64,000 nt of DNA from Lepidostoma basale. Lineage: Eukaryota > Arthropoda > Insecta > Trichoptera > Lepidostomatidae. Location: NCBI GenBank assembly GCA_022606425.2, contig JAHDVF020001251.1, positions 1,722,501 to 1,786,500 on the forward strand, read 5' to 3'. Position numbers and translations under genes: made by a program. The notes under the pieces were generated by a model. The model ran no database searches. It was not told the origin of the DNA and was given only the letters and a program-made list of their open reading frames with translations. The number at the start of each line of letters is the position of its first letter. Positions within the stretch are counted from its first letter, which is position 1. Below are positions 19,255 to 30,290 of the stretch, piece after piece.

Positions 19255-19846
19255 GCTATCGACGAAACCAATTTAAGCGTTAAAGTTGTCATCGCAAACA
19301 AAAGCCTATCCAAAAAAGCTAAGATGGCAGTGCACAATGGTGTTCTTGTGCCGACCCTTATGTATGGAAGTGAAGCATGGAACTGGCAAAAGAAGGATGA
19401 AAGTAGAATAAAAGCAGTAGAAATGAGATCTCTAAGACGAATGTGTGGCAAATCTGTTTATGATAGAGTGACAAATGCAAGTATAAGAAGTGAATGTGGT
19501 GCGAATGAAAGTGGTATGAACAAAATAAGGAAAGGGTCATTAAGATGGTTTGGACACATGGAAAGAATGAGTGAAGACAGAATGGTAAAGAAGGTATATG
19601 TAAACGGCGTGAACGGAGCTAGAAATAGAGGAAGGTCGAGGAAAACGTGGCACGATCAAATCAATCAAATATTGAATGTCGGTCACGTGAGGAGTCGGAA
19701 AAATCGACGTGCGTGCATGACAAGATGTATGAATGTAGAGGAAGCGAGAGACGTATGTCAGGACAGAACAGTGTGGCGTTCCATTCTTTCTGCCAACCCC
19801 TCCGGGAAGACGGCGTGATGGTAAGTTAGTTAGTTAGTTAGTTGTT
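19255..19846 (+). mobile_element. RTE-A LINE, best-preserved C-terminal frame
   Basis: An uninterrupted 193-codon frame (19237-19818) runs from SVKVVIANKSLSKKAKMAVH through YGSEAWNWQ, SVYDRVTNASIRSECGANES, GSLRWFGHMERMSEDRMVKK and RSRKTWHDQINQILNVGHVR to SILSANPSGKTA, then (TTAG)4. The region lies downstream of the RT catalytic core, so the product could not act alone. Lack of stops suggests a fairly young insertion. It nearly matches the inverted copy at 21963-22544. Confidence 0.93.
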
Positions 19847-20262
19847 CAGAATAAATGCAGTAGAAATGAGATCTCTTGGACGAATGTGCGGATACTCTAT
19901 GTACGATAGAGTGTCGAATGAAAATATAAGAAGTGAAAGCGGTGCGAATGATGGTGTTATGAAAGGATCATTAAGATGATGGTTTGGACACATGGAAAGA
20001 ATGAATGAAGAAACAATGTTTAAAAAAATTATATGTTAACGATGTAAATGGAACCAGAAATAGAGGAAGACCGAGGAAAACGTGGCACGATCAAATAAAT
20101 CAAATATTGAATGTCGGCCATGTGAGAGAAATCGACGCGCGTGCATGACACGATGTATGTTGCGGAAGCGAAAGAAATATGTCAGGAAGAAAAGTGTGGC
20201 AGTCCATTTTTTCTGCCTACCCCTTCGGGGAGACGGCGTGATGGTTAGTTAGTTAGTTTGTG
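19847..20262 (+). mobile_element. RTE-A LINE, head-to-tail with the previous copy
   Basis: It begins at RINAVEMRSLGRMC right after the tail of 19255-19846 and ends (TTAG)3. Small deletions occur at 19965, 20040 and 20125. Confidence 0.85.
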
Positions 20263-20639
20263 ATCTAGATCATGGTAAGGAGTTGGTTTATTATTAGAGT
20301 GTCTGACAGTCCATCCACCGTGTATTCGCTTTGATAAGATACAGAATTGCAATTCTACGGGATGTTCTATTAAATTTCGAACACCACGTATATATACGTG
20401 TGTGAAACGTAAATATGAACGTACGTAAAAATCCTGCAATCTCATTTGCAATATCCATCGACACACATTTCAGTGGATAACCGTACATTGCGCAGCGTAA
20501 GCCAATGCGACCGTAACATTATACGAGTTTAGAAAGAAAGGGGACAGGATGGAAGGCGAGAGATAAGTTTTTACGTTGGCTCTTTCAGCGCAAAGAGAAA
20601 AATAAGTGGTGAATATATATAAATTGATTAATTTAATAA
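20263..20639. other. Unassigned stretch
   Basis: Contains the 10-bp palindrome GTATATATAC (20389-20398). No repeat partner found. Confidence 0.35.
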
Positions 20640-21246
20640 ACAAAAAGGATGTTTGTCGTATGTTTACAAAAGATGGGCGAGTGGAAAGGGATATTGAAAG
20701 AAGGCTTGGGGCAGGTAACAAATCGAATGGTGCACTTAAAGTTGTCATCGCAAACAAAAACATATCCAAAAAGGCTAAATTGGCAGTACACAATGGTGTT
20801 CTTATACAAACCCTTATGTATGGAAGCGAAGCATGAAACTGGCAAAAGAAGGATGAAAGTAGAATAAATGCAGTAGAAATGAGATCTCTTGTGTGGATAC
20901 TCTGTGTATGATAGTTTCGAATGAAAATGTAAGAACTGAATGCGGTGCGAATGATGGTGTTATAATTATAATAATAAAAGGATTATTAAGAAAGAATGGA
21001 AAAGAAGTATATGTTAACGATGTGAACGGAGCTAGAAAGAGAGGAAGACCGAGGAATACGTGGCACGATAAAAATGAATCAAATGTCGAATATCGGCCAT
21101 GTGAGGAGTCGGAGAAATCGACGCGCGTGCTTGACGCGATGTATGAATGTTGAGGAAGGGGGAGAAATATGTCAAGAAAAAAAGTGTGGCATTCCATTCT
21201 TCCTGCCTACCCCTTCAGTGAGACGGCGTCATGGTTAGTTAGTATA
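20640..21246 (+). mobile_element. RTE-A LINE, 5'-truncated
   Basis: MFTKDGRVERDIERRLGAGN, SNGALKVVIANKNISKKAK and LAVHNGVLIQTLMYGSEA (20606-20836), then a stop and a damaged second half with KEVYVNDVNGARKRGRPRN. A short TTAGTTAG tail. Confidence 0.88.
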
Positions 21247-21640
21247 GTTATGTTTGTCGTTTATTATTTTTTTTAACAATTTGTATATGATTCAAATGAA
21301 AAACCAAACAGTTGAAATCCCTAGAAGAGTAGGACTGCGTTGGGCTGCATTTGGGAAAATGCAGCCCATTAAAAAATAAGTTTTTGAAAACAAGCAAGTT
21401 TCAATTATACTGCCTATCCTGACATTTAGAGAGACAACTAGTGACAACCCAATATTAATATCTAGAAAACAGACGTTTTCATTTGTATGAATTAATATAT
21501 AAGTTTTGAACTAATGCATAATAATAATAAAACCTAACTTTAAACAATTTAGAAATTAAATAAGCCATCAAAAATAACGAATATATAATAAATAACATTT
21601 AAATTTAAATTCAATTCCCATGCTCGATATTTTTCTGTTA
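21247..21640. other. Unassigned stretch containing a perfect hairpin
   Basis: 21330-21345 (GTAGGACTGCGTTGGGCTGC) resembles the GACTGCGTTGGGTGCAGTCC of the L2-like 3' region at 15848. A CTAGAAAACAGACGTTTTCA block (21464-21483) is shared with 32190 and 56590. Confidence 0.4.
21341..21368. repeat. Perfect 12-bp hairpin
   Basis: TGGGCTGCATTT (21341-21352), loop GGGA, exact complement (21357-21368), followed by TTAAAAAATAAG. Possibly the 3'-end structure of a retroelement. Confidence 0.75.
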
Positions 21641-21745
21641 CATCTCCGCTCTCTTCAATCCTAATTATACCCTTTCCACTCTATATGTTCCCGTTACATC
21701 TCTCTTCTCCTCAATCCTAATTATACCCCTTCCACTTTTATACAT
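21640..21745. repeat. Tandem duplication, ~55-bp unit, two copies
   Basis: GTTACATCTC..CTC..TCAATCCTAATTATACCC..TTCCACT appears twice in a row (about 21639-21690 and 21694-21740). Confidence 0.75.
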
Positions 21746-21810
21746 AACTCGATCTCCATTTAGTATATAAGTGACCGCTCTGTTTTATTTGATTGTTAAA
21801 ATTGTATACA

Positions 21811-21845
21811 TTGATAAAGGTTACTTGTAACCGAAACATGTTCAG
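21811..21845 (+). ncRNA. Hammerhead-like core (candidate)
   Basis: TTGATAA (21811-21817), a perfect 6-bp stem GGTTAC/GTAACC (21819-21824, 21827-21832) with loop TT, then GAAACATG (21833-21840). The first box differs from CTGATGA at two bases. Confidence 0.45.
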
Positions 21846-21877
21846 TGAAAATAAAAAGTGTTGTAATACAAAAAAAA

Positions 21878-22515
21878 CTAACTAACTAACTTACCATCAC
21901 GCCGTCTCCCAGGAGGTGTAGGCAGAAAGAATGGAACGCCACACTGTTCTGTCCTGACATACTTATCTCGCTTCCTCTACATTCATACATCTTGTCATGC
22001 ACGCACGTTGATTTTTCCGACTCCTCACGTGACCGACATTCAATATTTGATTGATTTGATCGTGCCACGTTTTCCTCGGCCTTCCTCTATTTCTAGCTCC
22101 GTTCACGCTGTTTACATATACCTTCTTTACCATTCTGTCTTCACTCATTCTTTCCATGTGTCCAAACCATCTAAATGACCCTTTCCTTATTTTGTTCATA
22201 ACACTTTCATTCGCACCACATTCACTTCTTATACTTGCATTTGTCACTCTATCATATACAGATTTGCCACACATTCGTCTTAGAGATCTCATTTCTACTA
22301 CATTTATTCTACTTTCATCCTTCTTTTGCCAGTTCCATGCTTCACTTCCATACATAAGGGTCGGCACAAGAACACCATGGTGCACTGCCATCTTAGCTTT
22401 TATGGATAGGCTTTTGTTTGCGATGACAACTTTAAGTGCACCATTTATTCTGTTGCCTGCCCCAACCCTTCTTTCAATATCCTTCTCCACCCTCCCATCC
22501 TTTGTAAACTCTTTT
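21878..22515 (-). mobile_element. RTE-A LINE with 193-codon open frame
   Basis: The minus-strand frame (21963-22544) reads EFTKDGRVEKDIERRVGAGN, SLSIKAKMAVHHGVLVPTLM, YGSEAWNWQKKDESRINVVE and ends MTRCMNVEEAR before a frame break close to the end. The TTAG tail lies at 21878-21896. Same young lineage as 19255-19846, in opposite orientation. Confidence 0.92.
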
Positions 22516-22847
22516 CTCAATTTGCGAGATCGAATGAAGCACATGTTAATTTACCTGCGAACACAATACATTGATTTGACACTGTTTTGTGTGCATTCTC
22601 AGCACTAATGGAACCCAACACGATCGTGTGTTTAGATACTAGTATACCGTATGTATCCGAGGGGCCGTCATGTCGCTTGTGGGGCGACGGGGCGCCATGT
22701 GGTCCAAGCCAGGGCCGCCTCAGGGGATTCAATATTTAACGAGATGGATCTAATTCTCAATTCTGTCTGACCGATGTCTGTTTTGTGATTGTTTGCACAA
22801 ATGCGTTTGTACGTCGGTTGATATTATTATTATTATTATTATTATTT
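22516..22847. other. Unassigned stretch
   Basis: A GC-rich core at 22655-22725 (GGGGCCGTCATGTCGCTTGT) and an ATT microsatellite at 22822-22847. No gene seen. Confidence 0.4.
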
Positions 22848-23264
22848 TGATGAGATCTCTTGGACGAATGTGTGGATACTCTGTGTATGATAGAGTGTCG
22901 AATGAAAATATAAGAAGTTAATGCGGTGCGAATGATGGTGTCATGAACAAAATAATGAAAGGATCATTAAGATGGTTTGGACATATGGAAAGAATGAATG
23001 ACGGAAGAATGGTAAAAAAATTATATGTTAATGATGTAAATGGAACCAGAAATAGAGGAAGACCGAGGAAAACGTGGCACGATCAAATAAATCAAATATT
23101 GAATGTCGGCCATGTGAGGAGACAGAGAAATCGACGCGCGTGCATGACACGATGTATGAATATTGAGGAAGCGAGAGAAATATGTCAGGAAAGAAAAGTG
23201 TGGCAGTCCATTCTTTCTGCCTACCCCTTCGGGGAAAAGGCCTGATGGTTAGTTAGTTAGTTAT
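22848..23264 (+). mobile_element. RTE-A LINE 3' fragment, open frame
   Basis: The 100-codon frame (22943-23245) covers MNKIMKGSLRWFGHMERMND through SILSAYPFGEKA. (TTAG)3 tail. 5' truncation lies at MRSLGRMC. Confidence 0.9.
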
Positions 23265-23269
23265 GACTT

Positions 23270-23475
23270 ATATTTTATGTGCGCCGTTTTGGAAAATCAA
23301 TTACTCCAAGGGCGCACTAGGAAATGACTGACCGAACAGTGCAGTCTTTAGAAGTTTTTTTTAAATTTAACGTCACTATCCTCATACTCATTAATTAATA
23401 CTAACACGGAGGCTATTCCACGCCAACGGACCCGCTATGCTTAAAGCACGATCATTGAAACTTGCATTATTGGCT
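23270..23475 (-). mobile_element. L2/CR1-like LINE 3' end
   Basis: The minus strand contains NNASFNDRALSIAGPLAWNS and a 3' UTR with GCGCC..AATTACTCCAAGGGCGC (23281-23315). It is nearly the same subfamily as 38150-38340. Confidence 0.8.
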
Positions 23476-23489
23476 ATTATTATTATTAT

Positions 23490-23690
23490 TATCAGAATGG
23501 CGCTTCCAAAGTCATCACTGCAAATAGACAAATATTTCAACTCAAGCAAAGATGGCAGTACAAAATGGAGATCTTGTGCCAACCCTTATGTATGGTAGTG
23601 AAGCTTGGAGCTGGCAAGAAACGGAAAAAAATAGTAAAAATGCCGTAGACATGAGATCACGGAGAATTTGGATGAAAGAAAGAGGAAAGA
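23490..23690 (+). mobile_element. RTE-A LINE degraded internal fragment
   Basis: MAVQNGDLVPTLMYGSEAWS (from 23552) then a diverged K-rich region. No downstream half or tail. Confidence 0.75.
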
Positions 23691-23869
23691 AGGATGGAAG
23701 AAGGGATGAAAGAAGAATAAAAACTATTGTAGAAATAAAATCTCTCCCGAATTTGAGTGAATGCAAATATACGTAGTAAATACTGTGTTATTTTAAGTGT
23801 TGAAGACGAATTTAAAGTGAAATGAAACTGGCGAAACCAGGTCACCGTCGCGTCGGTTATATGTCAACC

Positions 23870-23960
23870 ACGATATTTTTTCGATCAGTCTGTCGATACC
23901 AGCCAATTCGGCGAAACCGTTCGCTGTTGAAATAAAATACAAAAGAAATTATTAAAAAAA
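23870..23960. repeat. Short dispersed repeat with CTGTCGATACCAGC
   Basis: GTCTGTCGATACCAGC, GGCGAAACC and a CGCTGT..GAAAT box also appear at 27545-27630. Related GACAGCGACCGGTTT boxes are at 60285 and 42130. Class unknown. Confidence 0.5.
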
Positions 23961-24399
23961 CATATTTTTTTAATTTTCGAACACTAAAATATAATAGAAG
24001 ACTTTCATTTCCAATACGTCCCTGTCTCTTGTTTCCTTATTCGAATATCTGAACATCAGGTGCGTGGTGTTAAAATTAAGGAGACGGTCTATCCTGAAAC
24101 CCCAAACACTTTGACCCGAAGCGATATTGAGTCCACCTTTTCCAGTTTGGGGTGTGATGTCATTATGAAATGTAAATTTAAATAGCCATCATATTTTCCG
24201 GTTTTATTAGGTTTCCTTGCCTTTATCTTTCAATTTTTATTCCCCGCACCCGTTGCGAAAGCGTGTGGACATCTTTAAGTTATGCTAATATGTTTTTAAA
24301 TTTTTATAAACCACATTTTTTGCACAGAAACATGTCTCCTTAACCGAAATCCATAAGTACATAAGCCTTTGCGGCAGAGTGGCAACAGTAGTTATAGAT
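23961..24399. other. Unassigned stretch
   Basis: AT-rich, no recognised partner. Confidence 0.35.
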
Positions 24400-24725
24400 C
24401 TTCTTCTACTACTTCCTTGTTGTAGACCTATGTGGTCTGTTCTCCAGAGTGTTGCTCCTCCTATGAGGTAGATTCCCAGCTGTCCTTCCATCTTTTACGA
24501 GGTCTTCCACGAGGACGAGTCCCATGAGGCTGATTATGCAAAGCAATATAGGGGAGTCTGGTGATGTCCATTCTATGAACATGACCGTACCAGTCTCTTT
24601 TTCGCTGTCTGCTTCATCTTATAATATCCTCAACCTCACATATCTCTCTTATTCTGGTGTTCCTCACGCGATCTCTCAGTATCTTCATTTCGGAAGTCCT
24701 CAAAACCTCTTTGGTCCTTAGATGA
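24400..24725 (-). mobile_element. LINE-K 3' fragment
   Basis: The minus strand reads back from the GAAGAAG tail (24400) through the QEEQHSGEQTT region to the EICEVEDII and MKTL region near 24690. It stops abruptly at a hAT-like fragment. Confidence 0.8.
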
Positions 24726-24726
24726 A

Positions 24727-24835
24727 TTTGTAAAAAAAAACAATATTACGAAAGTAGGGGGTCTACACAAAATAAAAAATATCGGCAGGGGGTCTTCGGG
24801 ACAAAAAATATTGAGTACCTCTGGTCTGAGAGATC
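24727..24835 (-). mobile_element. hAT-like fragment, partner of 3330-3753
   Basis: Minus strand: CAGAGGTACTCAATATTTTT, TGTCCCGAAGACCCCCTGCC, then GTGTAGACCCCCTAC. This matches the left half of 3330-3753 and gives the missing CAG terminus. Confidence 0.65.
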
Positions 24836-25487
24836 TCATATCTAATGTTCCCACCCTCCTTCTGACATGTGTTTTAAGTAGATAATTCTGAGAGAAATTA
24901 GTTTAGTATGAAATAGTTCGTTCGTTTTCAAGTGTATTCGGGTCCCAGTAAAAACACCCCCTGAAAACATCAGCTAACTCGGATCGTTACGCTGGACCGA
25001 CTTGTCCAATTTTTTGTCTATTCCGGGTCTATTTTTATCTACAACTTCAGTAGTTAGTGGTTTAGGCTTACTGGAATCCAACCCCTACTCTATCGAACGG
25101 TTCTTCGGTTCATCTCAAATAAATTTAATGTTGAAAAACTTTTCTCGTTTCATAGATTTATTCTTTCTTGTTTTTGAAACATTGAGCAATTCTAGAAATT
25201 TTTATTTTAAGAATATTTTTATGACAGGAAGCTACGCGAGGTAGGAAGTCATAATGATTACTTAAAATTCCAGGTTTTTTGCACACAAGCTAATGCAGTT
25301 ATGGTTTCCGGGATACCTTATCCATATTCCATATGATACGTTTTTGGGTATAGGTTCCCCAGGGGTAACTTCAATATTAAAACTTAAGTGCCGAAACACA
25401 ATGATACCCCAACATTATTAACTGTTATATTTATACTTACACTTATATACATTAGGTTCCGTACAAATCGGAATCGGCATCCGCTGT
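24836..25487. other. Unassigned stretch
   Basis: An 80-codon frame (25002-25244) has no recognisable domain. No repeat partner. Confidence 0.35.
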
Positions 25488-25603
25488 GAATTCTACACCA
25501 GACCAAAGACAGTGTGACAATCACATCGCCATCGCCGGGAATAGAACCTGGGACCTTCTGTGTGACAGTCATGAATCTTGGCACTCTGCCACGAAGGTCG
25601 AGG
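25488..25603 (-). mobile_element. tRNA-derived SINE, copy 2 (truncated)
   Basis: The minus strand keeps the tRNA-like head and CAGTGTGA..TCACACTG segment. The B box is mutated (GGTTCTATTCC) and the 3' half is missing. Confidence 0.8.
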
Positions 25604-25627
25604 TTGTATTAGAATGATATTGTAAAT

Positions 25628-25733
25628 ATAACTAACTAACTAACTAACCATCACGCCGTCTCCCCGAAAGGGTAGGCAGAAAGAATGGACTGTCACACTT
25701 TTACTGATGCGGCACTCCATCCTTCTCTTTTCG
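25628..25733 (-). mobile_element. RTE-tailed SINE-like element, copy 2 (3' end only)
   Basis: The (TTAG)4 tail at 25628-25645, then the RTE-A 3' end and AGTGCCGCATCAGTAAAAGT, as in copy 1. Truncated at GCGAAAAGAGAAGGATGGAG and joined to LINE-K. Confidence 0.75.
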
Positions 25734-26108
25734 CTGGCGCTGAAGCAAGAGCAGACACAGTCAGGACCAAAGAAGTTTTGAGGACTTCCGAGATGAAGAC
25801 ACTGAGGACGATAGCGGGCAAGACGCTGAGAGATCGCGTAATGAACACCAGAATTAAACAGATTTGTGAAGTTGAGGTTATTTTTAGGTAGAGTAGACAG
25901 CGAAGAAGGTAATGGTACGGTCATGTCCAAAGAATGGACTCCACCAAGACTCTCTTATATTGCACTACATAATCAGCCTCGCGGGATTCGTCCTTGTGGA
26001 AGACCTCATAAAAGATTAAAGGACAGCTGGGAATCTATCTCACAGGAGGAGCAACACTCTGGAGAACACCACTTAGGTCTACAACAAGGAAGAAGAAGAA
26101 CATATAGT
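25734..26108 (+). mobile_element. LINE-K 3' fragment
   Basis: AEARADTVRTKEVLRTSEMK, LRTIAGKTLRDRVMNTRIKQ and ICEVEVIFR, then a stop, a damaged WYGHVQRM region, and AGAAGAAGAAC. Confidence 0.82.
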
Positions 26109-26111
26109 TTT

Positions 26112-26522
26112 TAACTAACTAACTATCTAACCATCACGCCGTCTCGCCGAAGGGGTAGGCAGAAAGAATGGACTGCTACACTTTTCTTTCCTGACATATT
26201 TCTTTCGCTTCCTCAACATTCATACATCGTGTCATGCACGCGCGTCGATTTCTCTGACTCCTCACATGGCCGACATTCAATATTTGATTTATTTGATCGT
26301 GCCACGTTTTCTTCGGTCTTTCTCTATTTCTGGTTCCATTTAAATCGTTAACATATATATTTTTTAAACGTTTTTCTTCATTCATTCTTTGCATATGTCC
26401 AAACCATTTTAATGATCCTTTCATTATTTTGTTCATAACACCATCATTCGCACCCCATTCACTTCTTATATTTTCATTCGACACTATCATACACAGAGTA
26501 TGCACACATTCGTTTAAGAGAT
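26112..26522 (-). mobile_element. RTE-A LINE, 5'-truncated
   Basis: The minus-strand frame 26176-26505 has VSNENIRSEWGANDGVMNKI, GSLKWFGHMQRMNEEKRLKN and RPKKTWHDQINQILNVGHVR. (TTAG)n tail at 26112. Confidence 0.9.
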
Positions 26523-26949
26523 TCCTTTTATCAATGCCCTTTAGTGAGTAGATTTAGAAAACATATTGGCATGCTACCCTTACCACCCAGGATATCGAGG
26601 GTACACTGAAGTCTAAATACAATAAGGTTTATTTTTCCTGTGGAACCGAGGGGCGCAACCCATTTCGTGCGTGAATTCCCCTGGTTCCGTTTTCCGTCGT
26701 GCTTAACATAAAATACTACCTTATTTACCTTTTTCCTTGCGGAAGTAACATTAAATTACACAATAAATAATTGATAGCCGAGGATTTTAGAAAATCCATT
26801 CGGTTTATTGTCTCCCGGCAGGAAGATTACGAGTGTGTTAACCCTTTATTGCGCTGTGTAACGAATTTCCTACAAACCGAAAAATCTACTAATATTTGTA
26901 CAGAATATTTTAATTTTATCTTCATTTTTAACTTCTTATCAAACGATTA
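26523..26949. other. Unassigned stretch
   Basis: No repeat partner. 26640-26700 is of balanced composition (GTGGAACCGAGGGGCGCAAC). Confidence 0.35.
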
Positions 26950-27545
26950 GCGATTACAATGCCATAGACTGGCTAAATTCATATCTGTCGGATCGTTCAC
27001 AAGCTGTGCAGCTAGTAGGTAATAAATCCTCATTTATTAATATCCAATCTGGTGTACCACAAGGCTCTGTACTAGGACCCCTTTTATTTATCATGTTTAC
27101 GAATGACGTTGCCAAAATAATTGAATCCTTTGGCCTCCTCTCACATTGCTATGCTGATGACCAACAACTTTATTTTTTCTGCAACCCTGATGACACCAAA
27201 CATCTTACTTCAATAGCTGTCAATTGCATCGATGCCATATCTAAATGGATGGCATCAAGCGAACTTAAACTAAATCCATCCAAAACGGAATTTCTCTGGA
27301 CTGCTTCCGCAAAGCGTCAACATATTATCGATCATTCTTCAATTTCGTCATTTGACAATGATATCTTTCCCAAAAACTCCACAAAGCTTTTTGGTATATA
27401 TCTTGACGCAAATCTGTCCCTTAAAACCCAAATTAATAACACAGTCCGCGCTAGTTTCTTCTACCTTAGACGATTAAAATCCATCAAAAGGAGTATTCCC
27501 CATGACACTTTCAAAACTCTTGTAAATTCCTTCGTTGTGTCACCA
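26950..27545 (+). mobile_element. L2/CR1-like LINE reverse-transcriptase segment
   Basis: The frame is open from before 27006 to 27629: WLNSYLSDRSQAVQL, SGVPQGSVLGPLLFIMFTND (RT motif 4-5 region), CYADDQQLYFF (catalytic YADD), WMASSELKLNPSKTEFLW, KLFGIYLDANLSLKTQINNT and ending VNSFVVS. This part covers the RT palm and thumb. It lacks the N-terminus (no endonuclease) and is cut at 27545, where a different repeat continues the frame. The cut is at the point where other copies read VVSRLDYCNG. Confidence 0.92.
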
Positions 27546-27631
27546 GTCTGTCGATACCAGCGAGCCTGGCGAAACGGGTCGCTGTCGAAATTAAGACAAA
27601 AGTGGAACACCGTTTTATTTAATTATTAAAT
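27546..27631. repeat. Short dispersed repeat at L2 break
   Basis: GTCTGTCGATACCAGCGAGC, GGCGAAACGGGTCGCTGTCG, like 23870-23960. It extends the L2 frame by 26 codons by chance. Confidence 0.5.
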
Positions 27632-28055
27632 AAAATATATTTTAAATAATAATTTAATAAAAACTTGCAATGAAGGGTTAGGTATAATCTGAACGTTATT
27701 CAATTCGAGATTTCGCTTTTTTCCGATTCTTTCGCGACGTTTTTTCTACCCATGAGCGTTTGTCTTCATTATTGAGCCCTTAAGTGAATAAATCTATTAA
27801 ACGGAACGTAAAGCTTATATTTTTTTCATAAACACATTTATCCATATTATACACTTTTGAAAATAATGGCTTAAACGTATGAATAATTCTGTCATTCGTA
27901 ATAAATAATTTTGACCATTAAATAAATTCGCAGATTAACGATGTTTTTTGTATGTCATGATAATTTAATTCCTTTTATATGTATCTAAATGTGTACATAA
28001 TGTAATATATTCGTAATACCTTTATTAAAAAGGGTTTATATGTATAATATAATAT
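27632..28055. other. Unassigned AT-rich stretch
   Basis: No ORF or partner recognised. Confidence 0.35.
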
Positions 28056-28845
28056 ATCACATGAAAGAGCTGAAACGGTTGGATGTAGGTGCCAAAATGA
28101 GCGGAGTGTCAGTAGACTGTCTCTTGTATGCGGATGACGCTGTCCTACTTGCAGACAACGAGCATGAACTACAAGTCCTGGTGAATAGTATGAATGAGAT
28201 AGGTATGCATGCGAAATGATCTGATGATGAATGTTAATAAGTCAGACAGTCTGCAACATTAGCATGAATGGTTAAAATCTGGAGCAAGTAGATGAGTTCG
28301 TGTATTTGGGTAGTATTTTTACAAAAGATGGGATAAAGTTGTCATCGCAAACAAACACCTATCCAAAAAAGCTAAAATGGCAGTGCACAATGGTGTTCTT
28401 GTACCAACCCTTATTTATGGAAGCGAAGCTGGCAAAATAAGGATGAAAGTAGAACAAACGTAGTAGAAATGAGATATCTTAGACGAATGTGTGAATACTC
28501 TATATGATAGAGTGTCGAATGAAAATATAAGAAGTGAATGCGGTGCGAATGATGGTGTTATGAACAAAATAATGAAAGGATCATAAAGAAAGAATAGAAA
28601 AAAGTATATGTTAACGACGTAAATGGAACAAGAAATAGAGACAGACCGAGGCAAACGTGGCACGATCAAATAAATCAAATATTGAATGTCAGCCACGTGA
28701 GGAGTCAGATAAATTGACGCGCGTGTATGACACGATGTATGAATGTTGAGGAATCGAGAGAAATATATCGGGAAAGAAAAGTTTGGCAGCCCATTATTTC
28801 TGCTTACCCCTTCGGGAAGGCGGCGTGATGGTTAGTTAGTTTTTT
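28056..28845 (+). mobile_element. RTE-A LINE including YADD region
   Basis: MKELKRLDVGAKMSGVSVDC, LLYADDAVLLADNEHELQVL, then breaks, QVDEFVYLGSIFTKDG, a 60-bp deletion, MAVHNGVLVPTLIYGSEA, the GSLR-to-GRPRQTWHDQIN half and a TTAGTTAG tail. The 790-bp span shows the domain order from RT motif to 3' end in one copy. Confidence 0.9.
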
Positions 28846-29009
28846 AGATAGTTGTATAGCCTTTTAGATTGATATGATGTCGAATATAAAATTACAGAAA
28901 TAAAATATGTGAACTTTTTATATGGATTAATAGCATGAGAGTGCAAAGAGAAGGATAGAAAAATCGTAGATAGAATCGCGTAAAGGGTGCTATCCAAAAG
29001 GGATGCTTA

Positions 29010-29705
29010 ATATAATGATGATAGGAACTTCGAACTCTTAGGGTTTTCAGAGATACCCGGGTCCTTAGAACTCTGTATAACTCCTTAGTCAGAAGCAGAC
29101 TCGAGGGAGGTACCGTGATATGGAGTCCTCGTGAGGCTCAGCATTCTCTCATGTTGGAGAGCCCTCTACATGAGAGAGTACGGGGTATATCCTTGGCTCT
29201 ATCCAACGGCATTTGTCTTGGGTATGCTGGGGTATAACTCCCCCGAACTAAGGAGGGAAGAATTACTATCAACACATTTTTTCAAACTGATTCGGGGCTC
29301 TATTGAGAACCCCTATGTTCTGGAGCAAAGAGGTCTTTTTGTTCCTGGTAACTACCTGCGACAACGCCGACATCAATTGTTCTTTACTCCGTCACGCAGA
29401 ACCAACCTGCCTTTGGTGATGCCAGTAGGAAGAGCAATTCGGACGCTGAATCTAATCATCTCGGATTTAGACATTTTCAGTGTCAGTGAGGCAGTATTCA
29501 TAAAAAAATATTGTAAACTCTGGAAAGAGTACTGCCTCATTGACGTCAACATATGTATTTGGATTCCTTCTGATATGTATGATTTTTTTGGTCTCATGTT
29601 GTTTTGTTTTATTTTATCTTTGTAATACCGTTTTGTGTCCAAATGAGTCGCCTAAATGTTTTATCGTTTGTAATGTCTCATTAGTGTATAATGTATAAAT
29701 AAATA
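29010..29705 (+). mobile_element. Jockey-like LINE C-terminal half
   Basis: LRTLYNSLVRSRLEGGTVIW (about 29062-29120) is the post-RT motif. After a frameshift, 29131-29625 continues with LGMLGYNSPELRREELLSTH, FFKLIRGSIENPYVLEQRGL, PGNYLRQRRHQLFFTPSRRT and VMPVGRAIRTLNLIISDLDI. The 3' UTR ends AATAAATAAATAATAATG. This is the best copy of the family in the window and it defines the fragments at 5604, 10428 and 12898. Confidence 0.85.
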
Positions 29706-30290
29706 AATAATAATGATATACGAAGGCAAGAAAATGACCTCGATGACAAAGTCAACGATTGATATCACGAAGACAAAATAAATGTTGTCCATTTTCAAAC
29801 CAAAATGGTCCAAACTTCTGTTCTTTTACGTAGACTCGAAACAAAGGATAATCCTGTATGTAGATCAGATGCCACCGCAGATGGCCCTTGTCCCGTGGGG
29901 GGAGATAAAAAACAATGTGTGTAAGAAACAGGAGATTGGATTAAGATCCCGTTCGTAGGAAGAACGATTCGCCGCAAAGGCAAAGTGGACTTAATCAAAA
30001 TCACACAGAAACGTGCCAAGTGAACAAACGATATTGAATGAATCAAAAAGAAACGGAATGAACTTTGGGCAAGTGAACTAGGACGCGGTGGTGGAATCGC
30101 TCCCAGAGGAATTTGGCTCTTAGATGTTGGGGTACCGTTTTAGATCCCTGTGGAACTCCTCTAGGCGGTGAATATTTAACAAGAGCTCTAAGCAAGCCGA
30201 TAAAGATGAGAACTAATTTGTACCGATTTGCAAAGTGATCCTCTTTAATACGCAAATATACAACGTAGAAGAGATCTTAAGAATATCTTC
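29706..30290. other. Unassigned stretch
   Basis: Short frames on the minus strand only (70-83 codons), no domains. No repeat partner. Confidence 0.4.

Noticed and set aside
26950..27545. Retroviral or LTR-retrotransposon polymerase
   Set aside because: SGVPQGSVLGPLLF and YADDQQLY are non-LTR (L2/CR1-type) signatures; no protease, integrase or LTRs nearby.
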